Shown: positions 8,046 through 15,959 of the stretch, piece by piece | Layout of the letters: every line of letters begins with the position of its first letter | Position numbering within the stretch: the first letter of the stretch is position 1 | Origin: an uncultured Nocardioides sp. | GTDB taxonomy: Bacteria; Actinomycetota; Actinomycetes; Propionibacteriales; Nocardioidaceae | Direction: 5' to 3' | Assembly: GCF_947488515.1 (NCBI RefSeq) | Contig: NZ_CANKZF010000001.1 | Span: 930,001-994,000, forward strand | Length of the DNA stretch: 64,000 bases | Made by a program: the position numbers and the translations under genes | The notes under the pieces: model-generated | What the model saw: the letters and a program-made list of their open reading frames with translations, nothing else | The model's database searches: none | Told to the model about the DNA's origin: nothing

Positions 8046-8753
8046 ATGTCCGAGTCGTCCTCGTTCCCGCCGCGCCTGCTCCGCACGCGCCTCTACGAGC
8101 AGGTGGCCGGGCAGATCTCGTCGTGGATCGACGACAACGGCCTGCGGGCCGGCGACAAGCTCCCGCCCGAGCGCGAGCTCGCGCAGCGTCTCGGCGTCAG
8201 CCGCGCCACCCTGAGCCAGGCGCTCGTGGCGCTGGAGGTGGTCGGCGTGGTCGAGGTACGCCACGGCGACGGCACCGTCGTGACCGCGCGCCACCAGAAG
8301 TCGAGCCGCATCATCGAGGCGATCCGCAGCCACGCCGACCGGCTGCCCGAGGTCATCGAGACCCGCGACGCGCTCGAGACCAAGATCGCCTCGCTCGCCG
8401 CCGCCCGACGCACCGACGACGACCTCGCCCGCATCGACGACGCCCTCGCCTTCATGGCCGCCGACATCGAGGCCGGCGGCCGTGGCGTGGAGGGCGACGA
8501 GCGCTTCCACGGCGCCGTCACCGCCGCCTCCCACTCCCTCCTGCTCGCCCGGCTGATGGACGAGATCGGCGACCTGATCAAGGAGACCCGGCTCGAGTCG
8601 CTCGGCCAGCCCGGCCGACCGCAGGACTCCCTGGCCGGGCACCGCGCGATCGCCGAGGCGATCCGCGCCGGCGACCCGGCCGCGGCTGCGGAGGCGATGC
8701 ACGCCCACGTCGCGATGGTCAGCGACGTCGCCATCATCCGCGAGGCGCAGTGA
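8046..8753 (+). CDS. GntR family transcriptional regulator, FCD (FadR/MatR-like) subfamily
   Basis: A 235-residue regulator. The N-terminal winged helix-turn-helix spans about residues 10-78, with GDKLPPERELAQRLGVSRAT as the recognition region. The C-terminal all-helical FCD effector domain follows, with ETRDALE at about 105, DERFHGAVTAASH at about 155 and the final GHRAIAEAIRAGDPAAAAEA-MHAH stretch. FCD domains bind carboxylates, often through metal-coordinating Asp/His residues, several of which are present. Its divergent position next to a MatC-like carrier and CoA-transferase makes it the likely local repressor. Its stop overlaps the following permease start as GTGA. Confidence 0.92.
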   Translation: MSESSSFPPRLLRTRLYEQVAGQISSWIDDNGLRAGDKLPPERELAQRLGVSRATLSQALVALEVVGVVEVRHGDGTVVTARHQKSSRIIEAIRSHADRLPEVIETRDALETKIASLAAARRTDDDLARIDDALAFMAADIEAGGRGVEGDERFHGAVTAASHSLLLARLMDEIGDLIKETRLESLGQPGRPQDSLAGHRAIAEAIRAGDPAAAAEAMHAHVAMVSDVAIIREAQ

Positions 8754-9520
8754 CCTCACTCGAGGCGCTCCTGGTGCTCGTCACCGGGTTCGGCGCCGGC
8801 GTGCTCTCGTCCACGGTCGGGGTGGCGTCCCTGCTGAGCTTCCCCGTGCTGGTGGCCCTCGGCCTCCCGCCGGTCGTGGCCAACGTGTCCAACACCCTGG
8901 GCCTGATCCCGGGCGGCCTGGGCGGCGTCGTCGGCTACCGCACCGAGGTCCGCGAAGCGGGCCCCATCGCCCGGACCATCGTCCTGGTCTGCGCGATCGG
9001 AGCGGTGATCGGGGCCGCCCTGCTCCTCGGGCTGCCGCCGGGAGTCTTCGAGGCGGTCGTCCCCTACCTCATCCTCTTCACCTGCCTGCTCGTCGGCGTG
9101 CAGCCCCGCATCGCGAGGTGGCTGCGGGCCCGCCACGAGGCGCGGCACGGCGTCGCGCTGGCCGAGCGTCGGCACATGTCCCCCGCGACCACCGCGTTCG
9201 CCACGATCACGGGCGTCTACGGCGGCTACTTCGGCGCGGGCGCCGGCGTGATGATGGTGGCCGTCCTCGGCATCGGCACCGACCTCGAGCTGCGCATCGT
9301 CAACGGCCTCAAGACACTGTCGCTGATGGTCGGCAACGTCGTCGCCGGCCTGATCTCCATCGTGGTGGCCGACCCCCGCTGGGACGTCGTGGTGCTGCTC
9401 GCGGCCGGCTCGCTGGTGGGTGGCTACGTCGGCGCCCGCATCGGCCGCAAGCTCCCGGACGCGGTCTTCCGGTGGGCGGTGGTGGCGGCCGGTGTCGTCG
9501 CCGCGCTACTGCTCTTCTGA
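8750..9520 (+). CDS. TauE/SafE (TSUP) family membrane permease
   Basis: A 256-residue polytopic protein of the sulfite exporter TauE/SafE family, with about eight predicted helices arranged as an internal duplication. The conserved first-repeat region is FGAGVLSSTVGVASLLSFPV and the second is GVYGGYFGAGAGVMMVAVLG. The family moves small anions such as sulfite, sulfoacetate and other organosulfur acids or carboxylates across the membrane. The GTG start at 8750 overlaps the GntR stop (GTGA), so both are co-translated. Together with the divergent carrier it could provide export or import of a related anion; the substrate is unknown. It converges on the glutamate dehydrogenase gene 66 bp downstream. 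Confidence 0.88.
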   Translation: MTSLEALLVLVTGFGAGVLSSTVGVASLLSFPVLVALGLPPVVANVSNTLGLIPGGLGGVVGYRTEVREAGPIARTIVLVCAIGAVIGAALLLGLPPGVFEAVVPYLILFTCLLVGVQPRIARWLRARHEARHGVALAERRHMSPATTAFATITGVYGGYFGAGAGVMMVAVLGIGTDLELRIVNGLKTLSLMVGNVVAGLISIVVADPRWDVVVLLAAGSLVGGYVGARIGRKLPDAVFRWAVVAAGVVAALLLF

Positions 9521-9586
9521 CCGGCCGGCTTCAGGAGCGTCCTGGCCCACGGGTCGGCGAGGGTCGCGGCGTAGTCGGGTCCCGGC

Positions 9587-12500
9587 TCAGGACAGCAGGC
9601 CGCGCACCACCCGCAGACCGACGGAGAGACGGGCCAGCTCGGCTGTCTCCTCGCGGCAGATCTCCTCGAGCGTCGACGCCGCGCGGCCCACCAGCTCCTC
9701 GTCGGCGTCCTCCCAGGCGGCCACGCGAGCGGGCGCCGAGTCGGCGGCGTCGGTGGAGCCGAGGACCTGGGCGGTCAGCTGCTGGTGGACGCCGTAGAGG
9801 TCGTCGCGCACCGCGGCCCGCGCCATCGTCTGCCACCGGTCGTCGCGGGGCAGGGCGAAGATCCGCTCCACGAGCGCCGGCAGGCCGAGCCGCTCCCCCA
9901 GCGCGAAGTGGACCCGGGCCACCTCGACGGGGTCGAGGCCGAGCCGGTCGGCGGTCTCGACGATGCCGAGCAGGGCGTAGGCGGACGCCAGGACCGCGAT
10001 GCGGGAGGCGAGGTCACCGGGCACGCCCTGGTCGGTGAGCCGCTTCTCGCGGCCGAGGTAGTCGTCGAGCTCGCGCCCGCTCATGATGCCGGGCAGCTCG
10101 GCCATGACCCGCTGGACGGGACCGCGGAAGAACTCGACGGTCGCGCTGGAGTCGAGCGGGGGTCGCCGGTTGGTGACCAGCCAGCGCGACGCGCGCTCCA
10201 CCAGCGTGCGCATCTCGATGCGCATCCGGGTCTGGCGCTCGGCCGGCACCTGGTTGTCGAGCGCCGAGATCTCGTGCCGCAGCGGCAGCGATCCGAAGAT
10301 CTCGCGGGCGACGAAGTTGGCCCGGGTCAGGTCGGCCGGGGAGGCTCCGGTCTCGCCCTGCAGGCGGGGCCAGAACGTCATGCCGGCGCCGTTGACGAGG
10401 TCGTTGACCACCTGGGTCACGATGATCTCGCGCCGCAGCGGGTGGTCCTCGATGGCCGCCTCGAGGTCGGGCTTCATGCGGCTCGGGAAGTAGGCGAGCA
10501 GGTCCTCACGCAGGTAGGGGTCGTCGGGCAGGTCGGACCCGACGAGCTCCTCGGCGAGCACGATCTTGGTCCAGGCCAGCAGCACCGAGAGCTCAGGGGC
10601 CGACAGCGCCTGCTTGCGGTCGAGGCGGCGCCGCACCTGGCGGGTGCTGGGCAGTCCCTCCAGCTCGCGGTTGAGCACGCCGCGCTTCTCCAGCGCGCGC
10701 ATCCAGTCCTCGTGCACGTGCAGCAGCGACGGCGCGTGGGCCTGGGCGTTGGCGAGCGCGAGGTTCTGCTCGTAGTTGTCGCGCAGGACGAGCTGGCCGA
10801 CCTCCTCGGTCATCTCGGCCAGGAGCTCGTTGCGGGCGTCCTCACCCATCGCCCCCGACCGCACGACGCGGTCGAGCAGGATCTTGATGTTGACCTCGTG
10901 GTCGGAGGTGTCGACACCGGCGGAGTTGTCGATGAAGTCGGTGTTGATCCGGCCGCCGTCGCCGCCAGCACCGAACCGGGCGTACTCGACCCGCCCGAGC
11001 TGGGTGAAGCCGAGGTTGCCGCCCTCGCCGACGCACCGGGCGCGCAGGTCCTCGCCGTTGACGCGGATCGCGTCGTTGGCCTTGTCGCCGGCGTCGGCGT
11101 TGGTCTCCTCCGACGACTTCACGTAGGTGCCGATGCCGCCGTTCCAGAGCAGGTCGACCGGCGCGACCAGGATCGCCTTCATCAGCTCGGCGGGCGTCAG
11201 CGAGGTGACGCTGTCGGCGAGCCCGAGGACCTCGCGCACCTGGGCCGACACCGGGATCGACTTGGCCGAGCGCGGCCAGACCCCGCCGCCCTCGGAGATG
11301 AGGGAGGAGTCGTAGTCCTTCCAGCTCGACCTCGGCAGGTCGAACAGCCGGCGCCGCTCGACGTACGACGACGCGGCGTCGGGCGAGGGGTCGATGAAGA
11401 TGTCGCGGTGGTCGAAGGCCGCCACCAACCGGGTGTGCTCGGAGCAGAGCAGGCCGTTGCCGAAGACGTCGCCGGACATGTCGCCGATGCCGACCGCGGT
11501 GAAGTCCTCGGCCTGGCAGTCGACGCCCATCTCGCGGAAGTGCCGCTGCACCGAGACCCAGGCGCCCTTGGCGGTGATGCCCATCGCCTTGTGGTCGTAG
11601 CCGACCGAGCCGCCGGAGGCGAACGCGTCGCCCAGCCAGAAGCCGTAGTCCTTGGCCACGCCGTTGGCGATGTCGGAGAACGTCGCGGTGCCCTTGTCGG
11701 CGGCGACGACGAGGTAGGTGTCGTCCCCGTCGTGCCGGACGACCTCGCGGGCCGGCACCGTGACACCGTCGACGAGGTTGTCGGTGATGTCGAGCAGGCC
11801 GGAGATGAAGGTCTTGTAGCAGGCGACGCCCTCGGCCAGCCACGCGTCGCGGTCGGAGGGGTCGGGGAGCTGCTTGCAGAAGAACGCGCCCTTCGCGCCG
11901 ACCGGCACGATCACGGTGTTCTTCACCATCTGCGCCTTGACCAGTCCGAGCACCTCGGTGCGGAAGTCGTCGCGACGGTCCGACCAGCGCAGGCCGCCGC
12001 GCGCCACCGCGCCGAAGCGCAGGTGGGAGCCCTCGACGCGGGGGCTGTAGACGAAGATCTCGAAGCGCGGGCGCGGCTCGGGAAGGTCGGGGATGGCCGA
12101 CGGCTCGAGCTTGAAGGAGATGTAGGGGTGGACCTCGCCGTCGGCCGAGCGCTGGAAGAAGTTGGTGCGCAGCGTCGCTCGGACCAGCGTGCGGTAGGAA
12201 CGCAGGATGCGGTCGTGGTCGAGGCTGACGACGTCGTCGAGTGCCTTGGCGAGCCGCTCCTCGACCGCCTCCACCTTGGCCACCCGCGCCTCGGCGTCGT
12301 GCTCCAGCGAGCGGTCGCCGCGACCGGGGTCGAAGCGTGACTCGAAGAGCTCGACCAGCAGCCGGGTGATGTCGACGTTGCTGCGCAGCGCCTCCTCGAT
12401 GTAGTCGAGGGCGAAGGGCGAGTTGCCCTGCTTGAGGTACTTGGCGTACGCCCGCAGCACAGTGGCCTGGCGCCAGGTCAGGCCGGCGGCGAGGACCAGC

Positions 12501-14476
12501 TGGTTGAAGCCGTCGATCTCGTTGTAGCCGTCCCACACCGCGCGCAGCGCCTCGGCGAACAGGGTGCGCTCGCGGGGCGCGAGCGTCCGGCCGTGGCGCA
12601 GGCCGAACTCGTAGATGAAGGAGGGTCGGGCGAGCCCGGTGAGCTCGTAGGGGCGCTCGTCGACGACCTCGACGCCCATCGACGTGAGCATCGGCAGCAT
12701 CGCGCTCAGCGACAGCGGCTCGCCGACCCGGAAGACCTTGAGCCGCGACTCGCCGCGGCGGTAGTGGCCGCCGCGCTCGTCCTGGTCGAACAGCGCGAGG
12801 TCGATGCCCACCTCACCGGGGATGGCCTCGATCCGGCCGAGGTCGGCCGATCCGCGCTGCGGCTGGTAGTCCTCCTTGTAGGCCTCGGGGAACGCGTTGG
12901 CCCAGGCCCGCGCCAGCCTCGACCCCTCGTCGACCCCGTGCTCGCTCACGACGGCGGCCACGAAGTCGTCGCGCCACGACCGCGACGCCTCCGTGAGCCG
13001 TCGCTCGAGCTCGGCGACGTCGATCTCGGCGATCTGACCGCCCTTGGGCGGGTGGACCACGAAGTGCACGTGGGCGGTCGTCGACTCGTTGACCCGAGCG
13101 GTGAACTCGACGTGCTCGCCGCCGAGGTCCTCGGTGAGGATGGCAGCGAACCGCTCGCGCACCGCGGTGCTGTAGCGGTCGCGAGGCAGGTAGACGAGGA
13201 CGGAGACGTAGCGGCCGTAGGTGTCGCGGCGCACGAACGCCCGCAGCTGGCGGCGCTCACGGGCGCTCATCACGTCCTGCGCGACCGGCGCCAGCTCGTC
13301 GGGCGAGGTGTGGAACAGCTCGTCGCGCGGGTAGTTCTCCAGCGTGTCCATCAGCGCCTTGCCTGCGTGGCTGCGCGGGTCGAAGCCCGCGTGGCGCATG
13401 ACCTCGGTGACCTTCTCGCGCAGCACCGGGATGCGGGTGACCGACTCGGTGTAGGCGGCGCTGGAGAACAGGCCGAGGAAGCGGCGCTCGCCGACGACCT
13501 CGCCGTCGGGGCCGAACGTCTTGACGCCGACGTAGTCGAGGTACGCCGGGCGGTGCACGGTGGAGCGCGAGTTGGCCTTCGCCAGCACGAGCAGCTTCTT
13601 CTCGCGGGCCTTGGCCTTCACCAGTGGGGGCAGCTTGGCGAAGGAGGTGGACAGGTCCTGGTCGTGGCGCAGGATGCCGAGGCCGGTGCCCGGGAGGGCG
13701 CGCAGGCCGCACTCCTCGGGCGCTCCCTCCTCCGCCTCGAGCTGGTACTCGCGGTAGCCGAGGAACGTGAAGTGGTCGTCGGCCAGCCAGGTGAGGAAGT
13801 CACGGCCCTGGCGCAGCTCCTCGGCCGCGAGCGGCGGCGGGTCCTGGTCGAGCTCGTCGACCACGGCGAGGGCCTGGGTGTGCATCTTCTCCCAGTCCTC
13901 GACGGACTCGCGCACATCGCGCAGCACCCGCTGGAGGGCGTCGGTGATCTCGGCCGCCTCGTCGTCGTCGGTCCGGTCGATCTCGACGTGCATCCACGAC
14001 TCGGCGCCCTCCGGGGCCGACGGTTGGGTCTCGGACTGGACGGCGGCGCGCGCGCCTCCCCGCGCCTCGTGCGCATGCACGTGCTGGAGCTCGCCGGTGA
14101 TGTCGCGCTCCACGGTGAGCTGGGGGTGGATGATCGCGTGCACGTTGTGCCCGAGCCGGTTGAGCTCCATCGTCACCGAGTCGACGAGGAACGGCATGTC
14201 GTCGGTGACCACCTCGACGACCGATCGACCCGACGCCGACCAGCCCGCGTCGGCGATCGTGGGGGTCACGACCCGGACAGCAGCGGTGCCCTGCGGTCGG
14301 GAGGAGGCGAGCTCGCGGTGCGAGACGACGGCACCCAGCAGGTCCTCCGGGGACCGCTCGGCGACCTCCTCGGGAGCGACGTGGCGGTAGTAGGCGCGCA
14401 CGAGGTCGCTCCACTCCGGACGTGTCGCCGTCGCCGCGTCGAGCTGCTGGTCCTTGGTCTCCTCAGGCGTCGCCAC
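9587..14476 (-). CDS. gdh: NAD-specific glutamate dehydrogenase, large 180-kDa class
   Basis: A 1629-residue NAD-glutamate dehydrogenase of the large (about 1600-1650 residue) class first characterised in Streptomyces clavuligerus; the length is normal. It oxidises glutamate to 2-oxoglutarate and ammonium. Roughly residues 1-680 form the N-terminal regulatory ACT-like part. The catalytic domain includes VARGGLRWSDRRDDFRTEVL near residue 825, KAQMVKNTVIVPVGAKGAFF near 850 and a dinucleotide-binding region with GGNLGFTQLGRVEYA near 1150. The long C-terminal helical region is specific to this class. ATG 14476 begins MATPEETKDQQ; other in-frame starts are internal. Together with the P5C dehydrogenase at 15960-17588 it completes proline to 2-oxoglutarate catabolism after proline dehydrogenase. 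In actinobacteria this enzyme is typically under post-translational control; nothing here shows that directly. Confidence 0.96.
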   Translation of the reverse strand: MATPEETKDQQLDAATATRPEWSDLVRAYYRHVAPEEVAERSPEDLLGAVVSHRELASSRPQGTAAVRVVTPTIADAGWSASGRSVVEVVTDDMPFLVDSVTMELNRLGHNVHAIIHPQLTVERDITGELQHVHAHEARGGARAAVQSETQPSAPEGAESWMHVEIDRTDDDEAAEITDALQRVLRDVRESVEDWEKMHTQALAVVDELDQDPPPLAAEELRQGRDFLTWLADDHFTFLGYREYQLEAEEGAPEECGLRALPGTGLGILRHDQDLSTSFAKLPPLVKAKAREKKLLVLAKANSRSTVHRPAYLDYVGVKTFGPDGEVVGERRFLGLFSSAAYTESVTRIPVLREKVTEVMRHAGFDPRSHAGKALMDTLENYPRDELFHTSPDELAPVAQDVMSARERRQLRAFVRRDTYGRYVSVLVYLPRDRYSTAVRERFAAILTEDLGGEHVEFTARVNESTTAHVHFVVHPPKGGQIAEIDVAELERRLTEASRSWRDDFVAAVVSEHGVDEGSRLARAWANAFPEAYKEDYQPQRGSADLGRIEAIPGEVGIDLALFDQDERGGHYRRGESRLKVFRVGEPLSLSAMLPMLTSMGVEVVDERPYELTGLARPSFIYEFGLRHGRTLAPRERTLFAEALRAVWDGYNEIDGFNQLVLAAGLTWRQATVLRAYAKYLKQGNSPFALDYIEEALRSNVDITRLLVELFESRFDPGRGDRSLEHDAEARVAKVEAVEERLAKALDDVVSLDHDRILRSYRTLVRATLRTNFFQRSADGEVHPYISFKLEPSAIPDLPEPRPRFEIFVYSPRVEGSHLRFGAVARGGLRWSDRRDDFRTEVLGLVKAQMVKNTVIVPVGAKGAFFCKQLPDPSDRDAWLAEGVACYKTFISGLLDITDNLVDGVTVPAREVVRHDGDDTYLVVAADKGTATFSDIANGVAKDYGFWLGDAFASGGSVGYDHKAMGITAKGAWVSVQRHFREMGVDCQAEDFTAVGIGDMSGDVFGNGLLCSEHTRLVAAFDHRDIFIDPSPDAASSYVERRRLFDLPRSSWKDYDSSLISEGGGVWPRSAKSIPVSAQVREVLGLADSVTSLTPAELMKAILVAPVDLLWNGGIGTYVKSSEETNADAGDKANDAIRVNGEDLRARCVGEGGNLGFTQLGRVEYARFGAGGDGGRINTDFIDNSAGVDTSDHEVNIKILLDRVVRSGAMGEDARNELLAEMTEEVGQLVLRDNYEQNLALANAQAHAPSLLHVHEDWMRALEKRGVLNRELEGLPSTRQVRRRLDRKQALSAPELSVLLAWTKIVLAEELVGSDLPDDPYLREDLLAYFPSRMKPDLEAAIEDHPLRREIIVTQVVNDLVNGAGMTFWPRLQGETGASPADLTRANFVAREIFGSLPLRHEISALDNQVPAERQTRMRIEMRTLVERASRWLVTNRRPPLDSSATVEFFRGPVQRVMAELPGIMSGRELDDYLGREKRLTDQGVPGDLASRIAVLASAYALLGIVETADRLGLDPVEVARVHFALGERLGLPALVERIFALPRDDRWQTMARAAVRDDLYGVHQQLTAQVLGSTDAADSAPARVAAWEDADEELVGRAASTLEEICREETAELARLSVGLRVVRGLLS

Positions 14477-14659
14477 GCTCCGACACTAGGACCCGCGGTG
14501 TGACCGTCACAACATGGGTCGGTACCCGGCAGTCACCTCGCCCGTCGGGGCGTGAGGAGGGAGCCGGTCCTCGCCCCCGGCGGCCCCGTCGGCCATGATG
14601 TCGGCACCGGTCGGGGCGTCCGCCCCGGCCGCTCGGACGAGCACCCCGGAGGACCCTGG

Positions 14660-15133
14660 ATGGGCAAGCGCGTGGTCAAGGACCTCACCTACGACGCCTC
14701 TCGCGAAGAGGTGGCCTCGATGCTCACCGACCAGACCTTCCGCGAGCTCGTGCTCGAGCGGATGCGCGTCGTGCGCGGCAGCGTCACCGTCGAGGGAGGC
14801 GTCGTCACGATCGAGCAGGTGCAGTCGTCCTCCGGCCTGCCGTCGTTCGCGACCAAGCTCGTCGGCGACGAGATCAGGATCGTGCAGGTCGAGTCGTGGC
14901 GCACGACCGAGCACGCCGACGTCGAGATCGCCATCCCCGGCAAGCCGGGCGAGATGTCCGGCACCGCGAGGCTGGTCGAGTCGGACGGGCGCACCACCGA
15001 GCGCGTCGACCTCGAGGTGACCGTGCGGCTGCCGCTGGTCGGCGGCAAGATCGAGGGCCTCGTCGCCGACATGCTGGGCAAGGCGCTCGACACCGAGCAC
15101 CGCACCGGCGTGGAGTGGCTCGCCTCTCGATGA
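14660..15133 (+). CDS. DUF2505 family protein
   Basis: A 157-residue protein of the actinobacterial DUF2505 family, related in fold to START/SRPBCC ligand-binding proteins (an inferred relationship). Visible features are DLTYDASREEVASMLTDQTF at the start, alternating beta strands through VSVEG-like turns in the middle, and GGKIEGLVADMLGKALDTE near the C-terminus, a typical long SRPBCC helix. It has no signal peptide or membrane segment. The ATG at 14660 is preceded by GGAGGA at 14648-14653. Its stop overlaps the next start as ATGA, so it is co-translated with the mycothiol-dependent-isomerase-like gene. The function of the family is not established. Confidence 0.85.
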   Translation: MGKRVVKDLTYDASREEVASMLTDQTFRELVLERMRVVRGSVTVEGGVVTIEQVQSSSGLPSFATKLVGDEIRIVQVESWRTTEHADVEIAIPGKPGEMSGTARLVESDGRTTERVDLEVTVRLPLVGGKIEGLVADMLGKALDTEHRTGVEWLASR

Positions 15134-15771
15134 ACGCGCTGCTCACGGAGTCCTACGACGCGCTCGCCGCCGTCGTGTCGCGGCTGCGCGAGGAGGACGC
15201 CTGGGTGCCCACGGGATGCACCGGCTGGAGCGTGCGTGACCTGCTGTGGCACCTGCACGCCGATGCCGTACGCGGGCTGGTGGCGGCCCACACGCCGGCC
15301 GGTCGCGCCGCGGACTGCGACGCGGTCGAGTACTGGCGGTCCTGGGGCAGCGACCCGGACGCCGACGAGCGCAACCGGCGGTTGACCCGCGTCGAGGCCG
15401 GGCTCCACGAGCTCGACGCCCTGCGGGAGCGCTACGTCGAGGCGGCGGCCGCGGCCGCACGGGCGATGGCCGCCGTGCCCGCCGGCGACGTGGTCGCGAC
15501 GCAGGGGCACGCCCTCCGGGCCGACGACCTCGCCAGCACGCTGGCGGTGGAGGCGACGCTCCACCACGCCGACCTCGTCGCCCACCTCGACGCGCCCGGC
15601 CCTCCGGCCGCGGGCCTCGCCGAGGTGCGCCGGGTCGTGGAGGCGCTGCTCGGCCGAACCCTCGACGGGTGGTCGACCGAGCGGGTCGTCATGGTCGGCA
15701 CCGGGCGCGCCGAGCCGACCACCGTGGAGCGGGACGCGCTCGCGGGACTGGACGTGCCCGTCTTCAGCTGA
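15130..15771 (+). CDS. Maleylpyruvate isomerase N-terminal / DinB-fold family protein
   Basis: A 213-residue member of the mycothiol-dependent maleylpyruvate isomerase N-terminal domain family, a DinB-like four-helix bundle. The helix-1 tryptophan/threonine signature appears as GCTGWSVRDLLWHLHADAVR at about residues 30-50; the histidine of WHLH is the usual first metal ligand. A second histidine pair (HHADLVAHLD) at about residue 140 supplies the remaining ligand positions. Members catalyse thiol-dependent transfers or isomerisations with mycothiol, which this organism makes (mshB at 52598-53500). The substrate is unknown. It overlaps the upstream DUF2505 gene by 4 bp and its 3' end overlaps the convergent small membrane gene by 8 bp. 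Confidence 0.8.
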   Translation: MNALLTESYDALAAVVSRLREEDAWVPTGCTGWSVRDLLWHLHADAVRGLVAAHTPAGRAADCDAVEYWRSWGSDPDADERNRRLTRVEAGLHELDALRERYVEAAAAAARAMAAVPAGDVVATQGHALRADDLASTLAVEATLHHADLVAHLDAPGPPAAGLAEVRRVVEALLGRTLDGWSTERVVMVGTGRAEPTTVERDALAGLDVPVFS

Positions 15772-15940
15772 GGTGCTCGTCGTCCTCGCCGCGCCGGCGC
15801 CAGATCACCAGGCCGAGCACCACGAACGGCCCGAACGCCAGCAGCAGCGTGAGCGCCTGCTCGTAGGGGTGCAGCGCCCCCATGTGCCACAGGGGGCGGA
15901 GCGGGAGGACGGGGGCGAGCACGCCCCCATCCTCCCCCAT
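15764..15940 (-). CDS. Small single-pass membrane protein
   Basis: A short hydrophobic reading frame that ends HPYEQALTLLLAFGPFVVLG, then a few more hydrophobic residues and a charged tail (WRRRGEDDEHLS). It has one transmembrane helix with the positive residues just after it. The start is uncertain. ATG 15940 gives 58 residues. A GTG six codons later is preceded by GGAGG at about 8 nt. ATG 15883 (MGALHPYEQ) gives 39 residues, which matches the size of small actinobacterial proteins of this type that I recall. It is co-directional with, and just downstream of, the P5C dehydrogenase gene. Function unknown. Confidence 0.6.
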   Translation of the reverse strand: MGEDGGVLAPVLPLRPLWHMGALHPYEQALTLLLAFGPFVVLGLVIWRRRGEDDEHLS

Positions 15941-15959
15941 CAGCTCGGGCGTCCCGACG

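Noticed and set aside
9532..9544. CAGGA-GCG-TCCTG dyad between the TauE/SafE gene and the glutamate dehydrogenase gene as terminator.
   Set aside because: A 5-bp stem with a 3-nt loop is too common in GC-rich DNA to claim as a terminator.
9785..12340. An 851-codon open frame antisense to the NAD-glutamate dehydrogenase gene.
   Set aside because: It mirrors the codon-position GC bias of the true gene, has no family resemblance and is rich in Arg, Gly and Val. The opposite strand encodes a full, conserved 1629-residue enzyme.
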